From JAAEPI01 sp964352625 (GTDB taxonomy: Bacteria; Bacteroidota; Bacteroidia; Cytophagales; Cyclobacteriaceae), in NCBI GenBank assembly GCA_964352625.1, contig CAYGSD010000005.1, positions 62,001 to 126,000 on the forward strand: a stretch of 64,000 nt of DNA, read 5' to 3'. Made by a program: the position numbers and the translations under genes. This document shows, piece by piece, positions 32,382 to 40,127 of the stretch (positions are counted from its first letter, which is position 1; each line of letters begins with the position of its first letter). The notes beneath the pieces were generated by a model. That model did not search any database. It was given only the letters and a program-made list of their open reading frames with translations, and was not told the DNA's origin.

Positions 32382-33169
32382 ATCACCACCGCATTCATCT
32401 TCTTAAGCGCCTCTTCGATGTAATCGAACGTGGAGAGAATTTCCGGTTGGCCATTGACAATCGCCACATCATGTTCGAAATGAGCGGATGGTTTCTTATC
32501 AGCCGTCACGATCGTCCAGCCATCATCTAATTGAATCACTCGACGGGTTCCCATGTTGATCATCGGCTCTAACGCTATCACCAATCCTTCTTTGATCTTA
32601 GGCCCCCGACCTCTCTTCCCATAGTTAGGCACTTCCGGTGACTCGTGCATTTTCCGCCCAAGTCCATGGCCCACCAATTCTCTTACTACGCCATATCCAT
32701 GGCTCTCCGCATGCTGTTGCACCGCGAAACTCACATCTCCAATTCTACTTCCCGCCACGAATTGCTCAATGCCCAGGTAAAGACTTTCCTTTGTAATACG
32801 AAGTAGCTGTTTCACCGACTCCTCGATTTCGCCTACCGCAAAAGTGTAGGCATGGTCTCCATAAAATTCATTTTTCAACACGCCAATATCGATTCCGACT
32901 ACATCACCTTCTTCCAATGGCCGATCGGTCGGAATGCCGTGCACCACTTGTTCATTCACCGAGGTAATGATGGATTTGGGATAATCGTAAAGGCCCAGAA
33001 ATCCGGGAACGGCACCATGATCGTAAATGAAGTCATGCGCGAGTTTGTCAAGATCAAGGGGAGTAACGCCTGGCAGCACATGTTCCGCCAACATTCCTAA
33101 GGTTTTTGAAACAAGCTGCGCGCTTTCGCGCATCAATTCGATCTCTTCTGGGGTCTTGTAATGAATCAT
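32378..33169 (-). CDS. map: Type I methionine aminopeptidase
   Basis: 263-residue cytosolic enzyme removing the initiator methionine. The ATG at 33169 is used because it gives the usual MIHYKTPEEIELMRES start; a TTG three codons earlier lies inside a promoter-like element. Numbered from that ATG, the active site is complete: H77 (VVHGIP), dimetal ligands D94 (GIDIG), D105 (YGDH), H168 (VGHGLG), E201 (EPMI) and E232 (HFEHD). No N-terminal zinc-finger extension is present. It is convergent with, and overlaps by four bases, the photolyase gene. Confidence 0.95.
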   Translation of the reverse strand: MIHYKTPEEIELMRESAQLVSKTLGMLAEHVLPGVTPLDLDKLAHDFIYDHGAVPGFLGLYDYPKSIITSVNEQVVHGIPTDRPLEEGDVVGIDIGVLKNEFYGDHAYTFAVGEIEESVKQLLRITKESLYLGIEQFVAGSRIGDVSFAVQQHAESHGYGVVRELVGHGLGRKMHESPEVPNYGKRGRGPKIKEGLVIALEPMINMGTRRVIQLDDGWTIVTADKKPSAHFEHDVAIVNGQPEILSTFDYIEEALKKMNAVVI

Positions 33170-33175
33170 GCGCTG

Positions 33176-33183
33176 CAAAAATA
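33176..33183 (-). promoter_or_regulatory. Candidate -7 element immediately upstream of map
   Basis: TATTTTTG on the minus strand matches TANNTTTG and ends six bases before the map ATG at 33169, so a very short or absent leader is predicted. Confidence 0.4.
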
Positions 33184-33221
33184 ACTAAATTGGTAACTGG
33201 AAAAGGCCGTTGCTTTTAAGA

Positions 33222-33926
33222 ATGAAAATTAGCGTCATCATACCAACACTCAATGAAGAGTCGACCATTGCCAAATTAGTTCGGTACTTGAGGGAAAATG
33301 GGAAAGGTGAGGAGGTAGAAATTTTAGTAGCCGATGGCGGCAGTACTGACTTCACCAAGAATGAGGCTGAAGCGGCAGGTGCCTTGGTTTTTGACTGTCC
33401 TGAGCGAGGTAGGTCAAAACAAATGAATTATGTGGCGGCCAAGAGCACGGGCGACATCTTGTATTTTGTGCACGCCGACACGCTTCCACCCGATTCTTAT
33501 GTGAAAGATATTCTTGCCAAGGTAGAAACGGGTATCCCACTTGGCTGCTATCGGTTCAAGTTTGATTCTCAGCGGTTCATGTTGAAAATCAATTCGTATT
33601 TCACGCGCTTTGATGGCATGATGTGTCGTGGAGGCGATCAGACTTTGTTTGTTACCAGGGAGGTATTTAATGAGTTGGGAGGATACGATGAGGACTTCAG
33701 AGTAATGGAAGAGTATGACTTTCTTAAAAGGGCTAGGAAGAAATATCCATTCAAAATTCTGCCCAAAAATGTCTTAGTCTCGGCTAGAAAATACGAAGGT
33801 AACAGCTGGCTAAAAGTGAACTTCGCAAACCTAGTTGCCTTTGCAATGTACAGATGTGGCTGCTCTCAAGATCGAATGATTAAGACTTACTATCGATTGC
33901 TAAGGCAGCCAACCTACCAGCCTTAG
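33222..33926 (+). CDS. GT2-family glycosyltransferase (TIGR04283-like)
   Basis: 234-residue glycosyltransferase with a GT-A fold: KISVIIPTLNEESTIAKLVRYL at the N-terminus, the nucleotide-binding ADGGSTDFT (about residues 43-51) and the DxD-like metal site in FVHADTLPP. Downstream blocks FDGMMCRGGDQTLFVTREVFNELGGYDEDFRVMEEYDFLKRARK are typical of the TIGR04283 group, linked in some organisms to arsenosugar synthesis; no arsenic genes are nearby, so that role is not claimed. The ATG at 33222 starts the conserved MKISVIIPT. Confidence 0.85.
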   Translation: MKISVIIPTLNEESTIAKLVRYLRENGKGEEVEILVADGGSTDFTKNEAEAAGALVFDCPERGRSKQMNYVAAKSTGDILYFVHADTLPPDSYVKDILAKVETGIPLGCYRFKFDSQRFMLKINSYFTRFDGMMCRGGDQTLFVTREVFNELGGYDEDFRVMEEYDFLKRARKKYPFKILPKNVLVSARKYEGNSWLKVNFANLVAFAMYRCGCSQDRMIKTYYRLLRQPTYQP

Positions 33927-33930
33927 ACAT

Positions 33931-33967
33931 AAAAAAACCTCGACATTGCTGCCGAGGTTCTCAATTT
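33931..33967. terminator. Bidirectional terminator between convergent genes
   Basis: AACCTCG (33936-33942) pairs with CGAGGTT (33953-33959). Seven A residues before it give a U-run for the minus-strand SPOR-like gene, and CTCAATTTTT follows it on the plus strand for the glycosyltransferase gene. Confidence 0.7.
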
Positions 33968-33981
33968 TTAACAATTAAATT

Positions 33982-34557
33982 TTACGATTTTCCTTCTAGC
34001 ACTTCGCTGATGTCCACTCGTTTCCCATCTCTGTAAGACACGATGAAGGCATCTTTGACGCCCATTTCTTTGATGTACTTCTTGAAGGTGTCAGCTTCCC
34101 AGTAATCTTTAAATACACCTATTGTGTATTTATTAAGCTCACCTTTTTCTGAACCGAAGCTGTTGCTATTAGCATCCGTCAAATTGATTTCCTTGTAGGC
34201 TCCAATTTGTACTTTGAATACAATACCAACTTTGTCGTTGATGCCACCTGCTGAACTTGCAGATGCTTTGGCTTTTGCGAGCTGATCTCTCAAATCTGCG
34301 TTTTGCGCAGCGTATTGATTGATCTGATCGTCTTTAGCAGCGAGTTGATCGTCCACATTGTCTAGCTCAGAACGTAAGCTCGCAACTTGACTTTTCATGG
34401 ATTTGTTTTCATCGAGCATGTTTTTATACTGCTCGGGGGTGGTTTTTTTCAAGCGCTTCTTCCACTCTTTTGTCTCTTCCTTAGACATTTGAGCGACACT
34501 CTCAAATGAAACTGCAAGAGCCAGAGCGATGGCGAATACTGTAATAATACGCTTCAT
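33982..34557 (-). CDS. Periplasmic coiled-coil protein with SPOR-like C-terminus
   Basis: 191-residue exported protein. The ATG at 34557 gives a signal peptide (MKRIITVFAIALALAVSFESVAQ). Residues about 25-105 form a charged coiled coil (EETKEWKKRLKKTTPEQYKNMLDENKSMKSQVASLRSELDN). The C-terminus (VFKVQIGAYKEINL, LNKYTIGVFKDYWEADTFKKYIKEMGVKDAFIVSYRDGKRVDI) has the strand-helix order and the VQIGAY/IGVFKDY signature of SPOR peptidoglycan-binding repeats as found in Bacteroidota. A division or wall-related role is inferred. A terminator lies 15 bases downstream. Confidence 0.75.
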   Translation of the reverse strand: MKRIITVFAIALALAVSFESVAQMSKEETKEWKKRLKKTTPEQYKNMLDENKSMKSQVASLRSELDNVDDQLAAKDDQINQYAAQNADLRDQLAKAKASASSAGGINDKVGIVFKVQIGAYKEINLTDANSNSFGSEKGELNKYTIGVFKDYWEADTFKKYIKEMGVKDAFIVSYRDGKRVDISEVLEGKS

Positions 34558-34587
34558 AATACTGCTATTTGTTTGTTCAATTATACA

Positions 34588-34595
34588 CAAAGCTA
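34588..34595 (-). promoter_or_regulatory. Candidate -7 element upstream of the SPOR-like gene
   Basis: TAGCTTTG on the minus strand matches TANNTTTG and lies 30 bases before the ATG at 34557, giving a short leader. It is in the gap after fumC. Confidence 0.35.
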
Positions 34596-34614
34596 CCTAA
34601 AAACCCACATTAAA

Positions 34615-36018
34615 CTACTTTTTAAGCGAACCAATCATATCTTCAGGTTTCACCCATTCATCGAATTGCTCACTGGTCAGCAACCCAAGTTCTATTGCAG
34701 CAGCTCTTAAAGTGGTTCCTTCCTTATGGGCTTTCTTCGCAATCTTCGCTGCGTTCTCATACCCTATGTGAGTATTCAAAGCAGTTACTAGCATTAGTGA
34801 GTTTTCTAATTTCTCTTTAATCACAGGATAATTTGGCTCAATACCTATAGCGCAATGATCGTTGAATGACTCACACGCATCACCAAGTAATCGGGCAGAA
34901 TTCAGAAAATTGAAGATCATCATTGGCTTGAAAACGTTGAGTTCGAAGTGCCCTGTCATGCCTCCGGTGGCAATGGCAACATCGTTTCCAATTACTTGAG
35001 CACATACCATGGTCAAAGCCTCACATTGCGTTGGGTTTACCTTCCCAGGCATGATAGATGAGCCCGGCTCGTTCTCAGGAATTACAATTTCTCCGATTCC
35101 GCTTCTGGGACCTGAGCAAAGCATTCGAATGTCATTGCCGATTTTCATCAAGCTCACGGCCAATTGCTTCAATGCCCCGTGTGTTTCTACAATAGCATCG
35201 TGAGCGGCGAGTGCCTCGAATTTGTTCTCGGCAGTGCGCATGGGCAAACCGGAATTCTTAGCAATTTTTTCTGCGACTAATTCTGCATAGCCAGCAGGTG
35301 TATTCAACCCAGTGCCTACGGCTGTTCCTCCAAGAGCAAGCTCAGAAAGATGATCCAAGGTGTTTTTTAGTGCTTTTATGGAATGGTCCAGCTGGGAAAC
35401 ATAGCCTGAAAACTCCTGACCCAAGCTGAGTGGTGTAGCGTCCATGAAGTGCGTTCGACCAATTTTCACAACTTCTTGAAATGACTCGGATTTTGCCTTA
35501 AGTGTATCTCGTAGTTTCTCAACGCATGGAATGGTGTGCTCCACCACGATTTTATATCCGGCAATGTGCATGGCCGTTGGGAAGGTATCGTTCGAGCTTT
35601 GGCTCTTGTTCACATCGTCGTTTGGGTGAATAGTTTTCTTGTCATCAGCCAGAGAGCCACCATTGATTACATGGGCGCGATTAGCAATCACCTCATTTGA
35701 ATTCATGTTGGATTGAGTACCCGAACCTGTTTGCCACACGACCAGTGGGAATTGATCGTCTAATTTTCCTTCTAGGATTTCGTCGCACACTTGCCCAATC
35801 AATGTTGCCTTTTCGGCTGTAAGAACTCCCAGTTCTTGATTGGTCTCAGCTGCCGATTTTTTCAAAATGGCGAATGCACGAACGATCTCAATCGGCATCA
35901 GATTTTTCTCTCCACCAATTGTAAAATTATTTCGTGAACGCTCCGTCTGAGCTCCCCAATATTTGTCAGCGGGCACCTTTACTTCGCCCATTGTGTCGTG
36001 TTCTATTCGGTATTCCAT
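34615..36018 (-). CDS. fumC: Class II fumarate hydratase
   Basis: 467-residue TCA-cycle enzyme interconverting fumarate and malate without an iron-sulfur cluster. Markers: EYRIEHDTMGEVKVPADKYWGAQTERSRNNF at the N-terminus, TGSGTQSNMNSNEVIANRA, the superfamily signature GSSIMPGKVNPTQCE and the C-terminal helical domain. Length is standard. It is transcribed divergently from the response regulator gene. Confidence 0.97.
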   Translation of the reverse strand: MEYRIEHDTMGEVKVPADKYWGAQTERSRNNFTIGGEKNLMPIEIVRAFAILKKSAAETNQELGVLTAEKATLIGQVCDEILEGKLDDQFPLVVWQTGSGTQSNMNSNEVIANRAHVINGGSLADDKKTIHPNDDVNKSQSSNDTFPTAMHIAGYKIVVEHTIPCVEKLRDTLKAKSESFQEVVKIGRTHFMDATPLSLGQEFSGYVSQLDHSIKALKNTLDHLSELALGGTAVGTGLNTPAGYAELVAEKIAKNSGLPMRTAENKFEALAAHDAIVETHGALKQLAVSLMKIGNDIRMLCSGPRSGIGEIVIPENEPGSSIMPGKVNPTQCEALTMVCAQVIGNDVAIATGGMTGHFELNVFKPMMIFNFLNSARLLGDACESFNDHCAIGIEPNYPVIKEKLENSLMLVTALNTHIGYENAAKIAKKAHKEGTTLRAAAIELGLLTSEQFDEWVKPEDMIGSLKK

Positions 36019-36033
36019 GAGGTCGATTTTTCA

Positions 36034-36041
36034 CAAATTTA
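36034..36041 (-). promoter_or_regulatory. Candidate -7 element of fumC
   Basis: TAAATTTG on the minus strand matches TANNTTTG, 15 bases before the fumC ATG. No clear -33 element is visible. Confidence 0.35.
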
Positions 36042-36114
36042 ATTCACCTTGGTTCTGTTTGAACTTTCAGAATGAATAAATGATTTAGAGAAAATAGAGT
36101 TGCGGCAAAAGACG

Positions 36115-36122
36115 TACATTTG
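36115..36122 (+). promoter_or_regulatory. Candidate -7 element of the response regulator gene
   Basis: TACATTTG matches TANNTTTG and lies 30 bases before the ATG at 36153, in the divergent gap with fumC. Confidence 0.4.
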
Positions 36123-36152
36123 CGCTGTTTAGATTGGTTCTAAATAAACAAT

Positions 36153-36794
36153 ATGAGTCCTATTCGAGTCGTTCTTTCTGATTTCCAATTCCTCACAAGA
36201 GAGGGGATGGTGCATATGCTCCAAACTGAAGATGCTTTCGAGCTGGTGGATGTTGTGGATGGTTCTGTGGAGCTTGCCGAAAGCCTGAAAGTAACTGAGC
36301 CCAATGTCCTCATTTTGGATTATGAATCTGATCAATCTGAATTGTATGAACTGCTGCAGGGCGTAGTGGCGGAGGATGAAACGCAGGTACTTATCATCAC
36401 TAATCACGACAACAAGAAGGAAATTCAGCAGTTGCTGGATATGGGCATCAAAGGGATCGTAACTAAGGGATGTTCCAAGATGGAAATCCTGAATGCCATT
36501 CATTCTATCTCCGCTGGCAATCGTTTTTTCTGTAATCGAATTCTTGAGAAGGTAATTACTCAGCCGGATGATGAAGATGTGACTTGCGAGCCGGCGGAAC
36601 TTTCACCAAGAGAGTTTGAAGTTTTGAAGCTAATTACCAAAGGGCGCAAGACGGTGGCCATTGCCGATGAACTCAATGTAAGCGTACATACCATCAATTC
36701 TCACCGAAAGAATATTCTCAAAAAATTGAATCTAAAATCTCCCGCAGAATTGATCGTCTATGCTGTAGAGCAGGGACTGACCAAGATTGCTTAA
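36153..36794 (+). CDS. NarL/FixJ-type response regulator (receiver plus LuxR HTH)
   Basis: 213-residue two-component regulator. The receiver domain (residues 4-125) keeps an acidic residue at D10, the phospho-acceptor at D56 (LILDYES) and the conserved Lys in IVTKGCSK. The C-terminal LuxR-type helix-turn-helix runs from about 148 to 205 (LSPREFEVLKLITKGRKTVAIADELNVSVHTINSHRKNILKKL). No histidine kinase gene is adjacent, so its partner is encoded elsewhere. It is monocistronic by layout. Confidence 0.93.
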   Translation: MSPIRVVLSDFQFLTREGMVHMLQTEDAFELVDVVDGSVELAESLKVTEPNVLILDYESDQSELYELLQGVVAEDETQVLIITNHDNKKEIQQLLDMGIKGIVTKGCSKMEILNAIHSISAGNRFFCNRILEKVITQPDDEDVTCEPAELSPREFEVLKLITKGRKTVAIADELNVSVHTINSHRKNILKKLNLKSPAELIVYAVEQGLTKIA

Positions 36795-36826
36795 TCTAGT
36801 GATTTGAAAATTAGGTTACTAGGAGA

Positions 36827-37318
36827 TTAGAATCTCAAATGAGTGACCTTTCCATTCCCAACTTCAGAGACGGTAATGATCAGGAGATTTCCATAGTCCG
36901 AATCGTCAAACTGAGGAAACTTTTCCTCTCCGAGAAGAATGTTTGCCAAAACCGGCGTGGTGTTAGAATGCCCACTAATCACAACTGTCCCACCCTGATT
37001 TTTCTCTAACAATTCTGCCATCAAAGCTTTTGGATCCGTCCAGCCGTAGCTCATGATTTCCAGCTCCTTTTCAGCCGCAAGAGGTGTGACGGTCATTTGC
37101 GTCCGCATGTAATCGGTAGAATAAATAGCGGTGATATCGGCAGAAGCCAAGAGTTCCATGAGCACATCAGCTCGTTCGATTCCTTCATCGGAGAGGGGTG
37201 GATTTCGAGTGCCATCATCGGCTTTCTCAGCATGGCGAACAAGGATAAAGGTCGTGGTTTCCTGAGCCTGAGAAAGGCATGAAAATATGAGGACAAGAGT
37301 GAAGAGTAGCGTTTTCAT
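36827..37318 (-). CDS. Exported histidine-phosphatase-superfamily protein
   Basis: 163-residue protein with a signal peptide (MKTLLFTLVLIFSCLSQAQ) and a compact phosphoglycerate-mutase-like fold. The catalytic RHAE motif (LVRHAEKADDGTRNPPLSDEGIERA) carries the nucleophilic histidine, and the second histidine is in VVISGHSNTTPVLANILLG. The periplasmic location separates it from SixA-type phosphohistidine phosphatases. The substrate is unknown. Confidence 0.88.
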   Translation of the reverse strand: MKTLLFTLVLIFSCLSQAQETTTFILVRHAEKADDGTRNPPLSDEGIERADVLMELLASADITAIYSTDYMRTQMTVTPLAAEKELEIMSYGWTDPKALMAELLEKNQGGTVVISGHSNTTPVLANILLGEEKFPQFDDSDYGNLLIITVSEVGNGKVTHLRF

Positions 37319-37397
37319 TGCTTGAATTTAGTGAGTTTGCTCGAATGGAGACAATTGTTGTTTGACAAGCGGCGGCTACCCTGATTATATTTACTAC

Positions 37398-37829
37398 ATG
37401 ACACATGCTCTAAACGAACTTTATCAGCGAGACCTTGACAAGGCGATCGAGGAAATTTCTCTCTTCGAAAACGAAACTGATCTTTGGAAGATTGGTGGCG
37501 ACATCAAAAATTCTGCAGGCAATCTCGCCCTTCATATGGCCGGAAACCTTCTCCATTTCATTGGGGCCCAATTGGGTGGCTCAGGCTATGTGAGGAATCG
37601 CGAGTTTGAGTTTGCAGGGAAGGATGTGAGCAGAGATCTGCTGATTGCCGGACTTCAAGAAGCGAAAAAAATAATTGATCAGGTTCTTCCTGGAATGACA
37701 AAAGAACAGTTGGAATTAATGGGAGAGAATCCGTTTGGGATGACGAATGAGAAGTTCTTGCTTCACCTCTATAGCCACTTCAGCTATCACCTTGGACAAA
37801 TTAATTATCATAGAAGGTTGTTATCGTGA
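37398..37829 (+). CDS. DinB-family (DUF1572-like) protein
   Basis: 143-residue four-helix protein. It contains LWKIGGDIKNSAGNLALHMAGNLLHFIGAQLGGSGYVRNREFEF and the terminal LLHLYSHFSYHLGQINYHRRLL. His residues in ALHMAGNLLHF, LYSHFSYHLGQ are in the places of the metal ligands of the DinB/YfiT superfamily. The ATG at 37398 starts the first helix; an in-frame TTG at 37362 adds only a weak extension. Enzymes of this fold include thiol transferases; the substrate is unknown. Confidence 0.82.
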   Translation: MTHALNELYQRDLDKAIEEISLFENETDLWKIGGDIKNSAGNLALHMAGNLLHFIGAQLGGSGYVRNREFEFAGKDVSRDLLIAGLQEAKKIIDQVLPGMTKEQLELMGENPFGMTNEKFLLHLYSHFSYHLGQINYHRRLLS

Positions 37830-38054
37830 TTTTCAAGAAGTGGTGGTTTTGGTCGTTTTTAATATTGATTGTATTTGAAGCAATCGGGTATTATTTTTTC
37901 TTGGCAGAAGCTATTGATGATTTATTTCTAAATGAAAAGAATGCAATCGCATCAATGGAGCTACTTCAAATTTTTTGTGTTATTCCCTGTATGTATTGCC
38001 TTAATTCCACTAGGAATTCACCTCATTAAAACCAAGTTGAGGTCTTCTATCTAA
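37826..38054 (+). pseudogene. Small membrane protein gene, apparently frameshifted
   Basis: A GTG at 37826 overlapping the DinB-family stop opens a frame coding a hydrophobic helix (FWSFLILIVFEAIGYYFFLAEAI) and stays open to 38029, but its last 20 residues are Cys-rich and unlike a membrane protein. In the next frame an ATG at 37932 starts about 40 residues that contain a second good helix (YFKFFVLFPVCIALIPLGIHLI) and a basic end, stopping at 38054. Together the two frames would make a natural two-helix protein of about 75 residues. A one-base indel near 37930-37985, a sequencing error, or two separate tiny genes are the alternatives. Confidence 0.4.
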
Positions 38055-38075
38055 ATACCAACTACCTTGTACCAG

Positions 38076-39137
38076 CTACTTCATCATCCCCACTTCCTTA
38101 TCGGTAAGCATTCGCCATTTCCCACGAGGAAGGTTCTTCTTGGTCAGTTTGCCGAACATCACTCGATCAAGTTTTTCAACCGTGTAGCCAAGATGTTCGA
38201 ATATGCGCCGTATGATGCGGTTTCGTCCGCTGTGGATCTGAATGCCGAGCGTTTTCTTGTCGTCAGTGATTACCGCCAGTTCATCTGCTTTTATCTCACC
38301 ATCCTCTAGTTCCAGCCCTTCAATAATTGCAATGAAATCCTTTTCCGTAATTGGCTTATCGAGCTCTACTTGGTAGATTTTCTTGATGTTGTAGGACGGG
38401 TGGGTAAGTTTCTTTGCTAGTTCACCATCGTTGGTGAAAAGAAGCAGGCCGGTCGTATTCCTGTCCAGCCGCCCGACCGGATAAATCCGCTCTGGGCAGG
38501 CTTTTTCTACCAAGCTCATGACCGTTTTCCGATCCCGATCATCTTTCATTGTTGTGATGAATCCTTTCGGCTTGTTGAGTAGCACGTATTGGAGTTTTTC
38601 GGACTTTAGGATTTTTCCTTCGTACTTGACCAAGTCAGTTTTCGCCACTTGAAAACCCATTTCTGTTACGACTTTTCCATTCACCGAGACTTTGCCATCC
38701 TTTATAAGCTCATCCGCCTCTCGACGAGAACATACGCCGGAATTGGAGATGTACTTATTGAGCCGAACGTGGGTAGGCTCAGGTTTTAGCTCAGGTTTCT
38801 TTTTGGTAGGCTTGTGTGGATGCGAGACCTTTTTAGTGAACTTATTGTCTCTGGAAAACCGTGGCTTATCGTCCCTCGAAAACTTGGGTTTATCCTCACT
38901 ATCGAACTTAGGTTTTTCCTCAAGAGAAAACTTCGATTTGCCTCGCTCTAATTTTGGCTTTTCCTCCCGGGTGAATTTAGGTTTACCTCCTCGCTCAAAC
39001 TTGGGTTTTTCGTCCTTAGAAAATTTGGGCTTGCTTCCTCTTTCAAATTTAGGCTTCTCACCTCTGGAAAAATTTTGCTTGTCACCCGAAACAGGCTTTC
39101 TCTTTCCCCCTCCAGGTCGTTGGGGTCGTTTATTCAT
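38076..39137 (-). CDS. RluB/RsuA-family pseudouridine synthase with basic repeat tail
   Basis: 353-residue RNA-modifying enzyme. The first roughly 110 residues are a low-complexity basic/acidic tail built from about ten repeats of the KPKF(S/E)R(D/G)E type. An S4 RNA-binding domain follows (VRLNKYISNSGVCSRREADELIKDGKVSVNGKVV), then the catalytic domain with the aspartate in IYPVGRLDRNTTGLLLFTNDGEL and IHSGRNRIIRRIFEHLGY. RluB modifies 23S rRNA position 2605 in E. coli; that specificity is inferred only. The start overlaps the scpB end by eight bases. Confidence 0.92.
   Translation of the reverse strand: MNKRPQRPGGGKRKPVSGDKQNFSRGEKPKFERGSKPKFSKDEKPKFERGGKPKFTREEKPKLERGKSKFSLEEKPKFDSEDKPKFSRDDKPRFSRDNKFTKKVSHPHKPTKKKPELKPEPTHVRLNKYISNSGVCSRREADELIKDGKVSVNGKVVTEMGFQVAKTDLVKYEGKILKSEKLQYVLLNKPKGFITTMKDDRDRKTVMSLVEKACPERIYPVGRLDRNTTGLLLFTNDGELAKKLTHPSYNIKKIYQVELDKPITEKDFIAIIEGLELEDGEIKADELAVITDDKKTLGIQIHSGRNRIIRRIFEHLGYTVEKLDRVMFGKLTKKNLPRGKWRMLTDKEVGMMK
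38820..39110. repeat. Degenerate tandem repeat coding the KPKF tail
   Basis: About ten imperfect units of roughly 27-30 bases, read on the minus strand as KPKF plus five or six charged residues. Units differ at third positions and at charged residues, so the repeat is maintained at the protein level. Confidence 0.7.
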
Positions 39138-39690
39138 TTTCCTCTCCGATCGTATTTTCTTCTAGATTGAAATCCTTCGGTGTGGGCAATTCCTTCAGGT
39201 CATTGATGCCAAAGTAGTCCATGAATTTTGGGCTTGTCCTGTATAAGATTGGCCGACCAACTCCCTCTGATTTTCCTTGGATTTCTACCAGTTCTTTTTC
39301 CAACAGCTTCTGTACCGCATAGTCGCAGTTTACGCCTCTGATTTGCTCAATCTCGCTCTTGGTCACGGGCTGCTTATATGCTATGATGGCCAGGGTTTCT
39401 AATGCGGAATTGGACAATCGTCTCTTCGACTGCTGCTTGAGTAGAATGCCGATGCTCGCCTGATAAGCAGGCTTAGTCAGGAACTGAAAACCACCTCCAC
39501 TCTTGACAAGCTCAAAGGCGTGATCATCTTTGACAAATCGCTGCTTTAATTCTTCTAGGCCATTGGATATATCTGCTTCTGGAACATCCGCATCGAACAT
39601 TTCCTTGAGACAGTTGTGAATCTCGCTTTCAGTAATTGGCTTGGGAGAACAAAAGACCAGTGCTTCGATATGGTTGACCAGATAGTCCAA
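39130..39690 (-). CDS. scpB: Segregation and condensation protein ScpB
   Basis: 186-residue winged-helix subunit of the SMC-ScpA-ScpB chromosome condensin. Diagnostic parts: NHIEALVFCSPKPITESEIHNCL at the N-terminus, RRLSNSALETLAIIAYKQPVTKSEIEQIRGVNCDYAVQKLLEKELVEIQGKSEGVGRPILYRTSPKFMDYFGINDLKELP. It lies between the DksA-like gene (one base between) and the pseudouridine synthase (eight-base overlap), the common scpB-rluB pairing. Confidence 0.96.
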   Translation of the reverse strand: MDYLVNHIEALVFCSPKPITESEIHNCLKEMFDADVPEADISNGLEELKQRFVKDDHAFELVKSGGGFQFLTKPAYQASIGILLKQQSKRRLSNSALETLAIIAYKQPVTKSEIEQIRGVNCDYAVQKLLEKELVEIQGKSEGVGRPILYRTSPKFMDYFGINDLKELPTPKDFNLEENTIGEENE

Positions 39691-39691
39691 C

Positions 39692-40069
39692 TTACCGAGC
39701 GTTCAGTTTCGCTTCGATGGAATGTTGGGTATGAGGAACTGCTCTCAATCGTTCTTTAGAGATCAATTTTCCTGTGTCAATGCACACGCCGTATGTGCCG
39801 TTTTTGATACGGACCAATGCGTTTTCGAGATTGCCTATGAATTTAAGTTGACGAGCTGCAAGCTGGTTTAGTTGCTCTTTCTCCGCAGTGTCCGCTCCAT
39901 CTTCGAGGGTCTTCACATTACTATAAGAAGAATCTGTGCTTTCGTCGTTGCTATGAGTAAGTGACTCCTTTAGCACACTCAACTCCGCTTTTGCCTTTTC
40001 AAGTTTTCCAAGGATTAACTCCTCGAATTCCTTTAATTCCTCGTCTGAATACTTGGTCTTGTCTGCCAT
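39692..40069 (-). CDS. TraR/DksA-family protein without the zinc cysteines
   Basis: 125-residue protein of the DksA type. The ATG at 40069 (MADKTKYSDEELKEFEELI) is preferred over the start at 40096. A long coiled coil (residues 8-80) ends in an acidic stretch (DESTDSSYSNVKTLEDGADTAEKEQLNQLAARQ). The C-terminal region GTYGVCIDTGKLISKERLRAVPHTQHSIEAK has one Cys where the C4 zinc finger should have four, so zinc binding is probably lost, as in other Bacteroidota members. RNA polymerase binding is inferred from the fold. It begins an operon with scpB and rluB. Confidence 0.85.
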   Translation of the reverse strand: MADKTKYSDEELKEFEELILGKLEKAKAELSVLKESLTHSNDESTDSSYSNVKTLEDGADTAEKEQLNQLAARQLKFIGNLENALVRIKNGTYGVCIDTGKLISKERLRAVPHTQHSIEAKLNAR

Positions 40070-40127
40070 GGTGGTGGAATTTTTCAGTAGCTTCAAAAAA
40101 TGATCGCTAAGCTACAAATTTTATCGA

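Noticed and set aside
38820..39110. CRISPR-like repeat array
   Set aside because: The units are imperfect, contiguous and in frame, coding the KPKF tail; there are no unique spacers and no cas genes.
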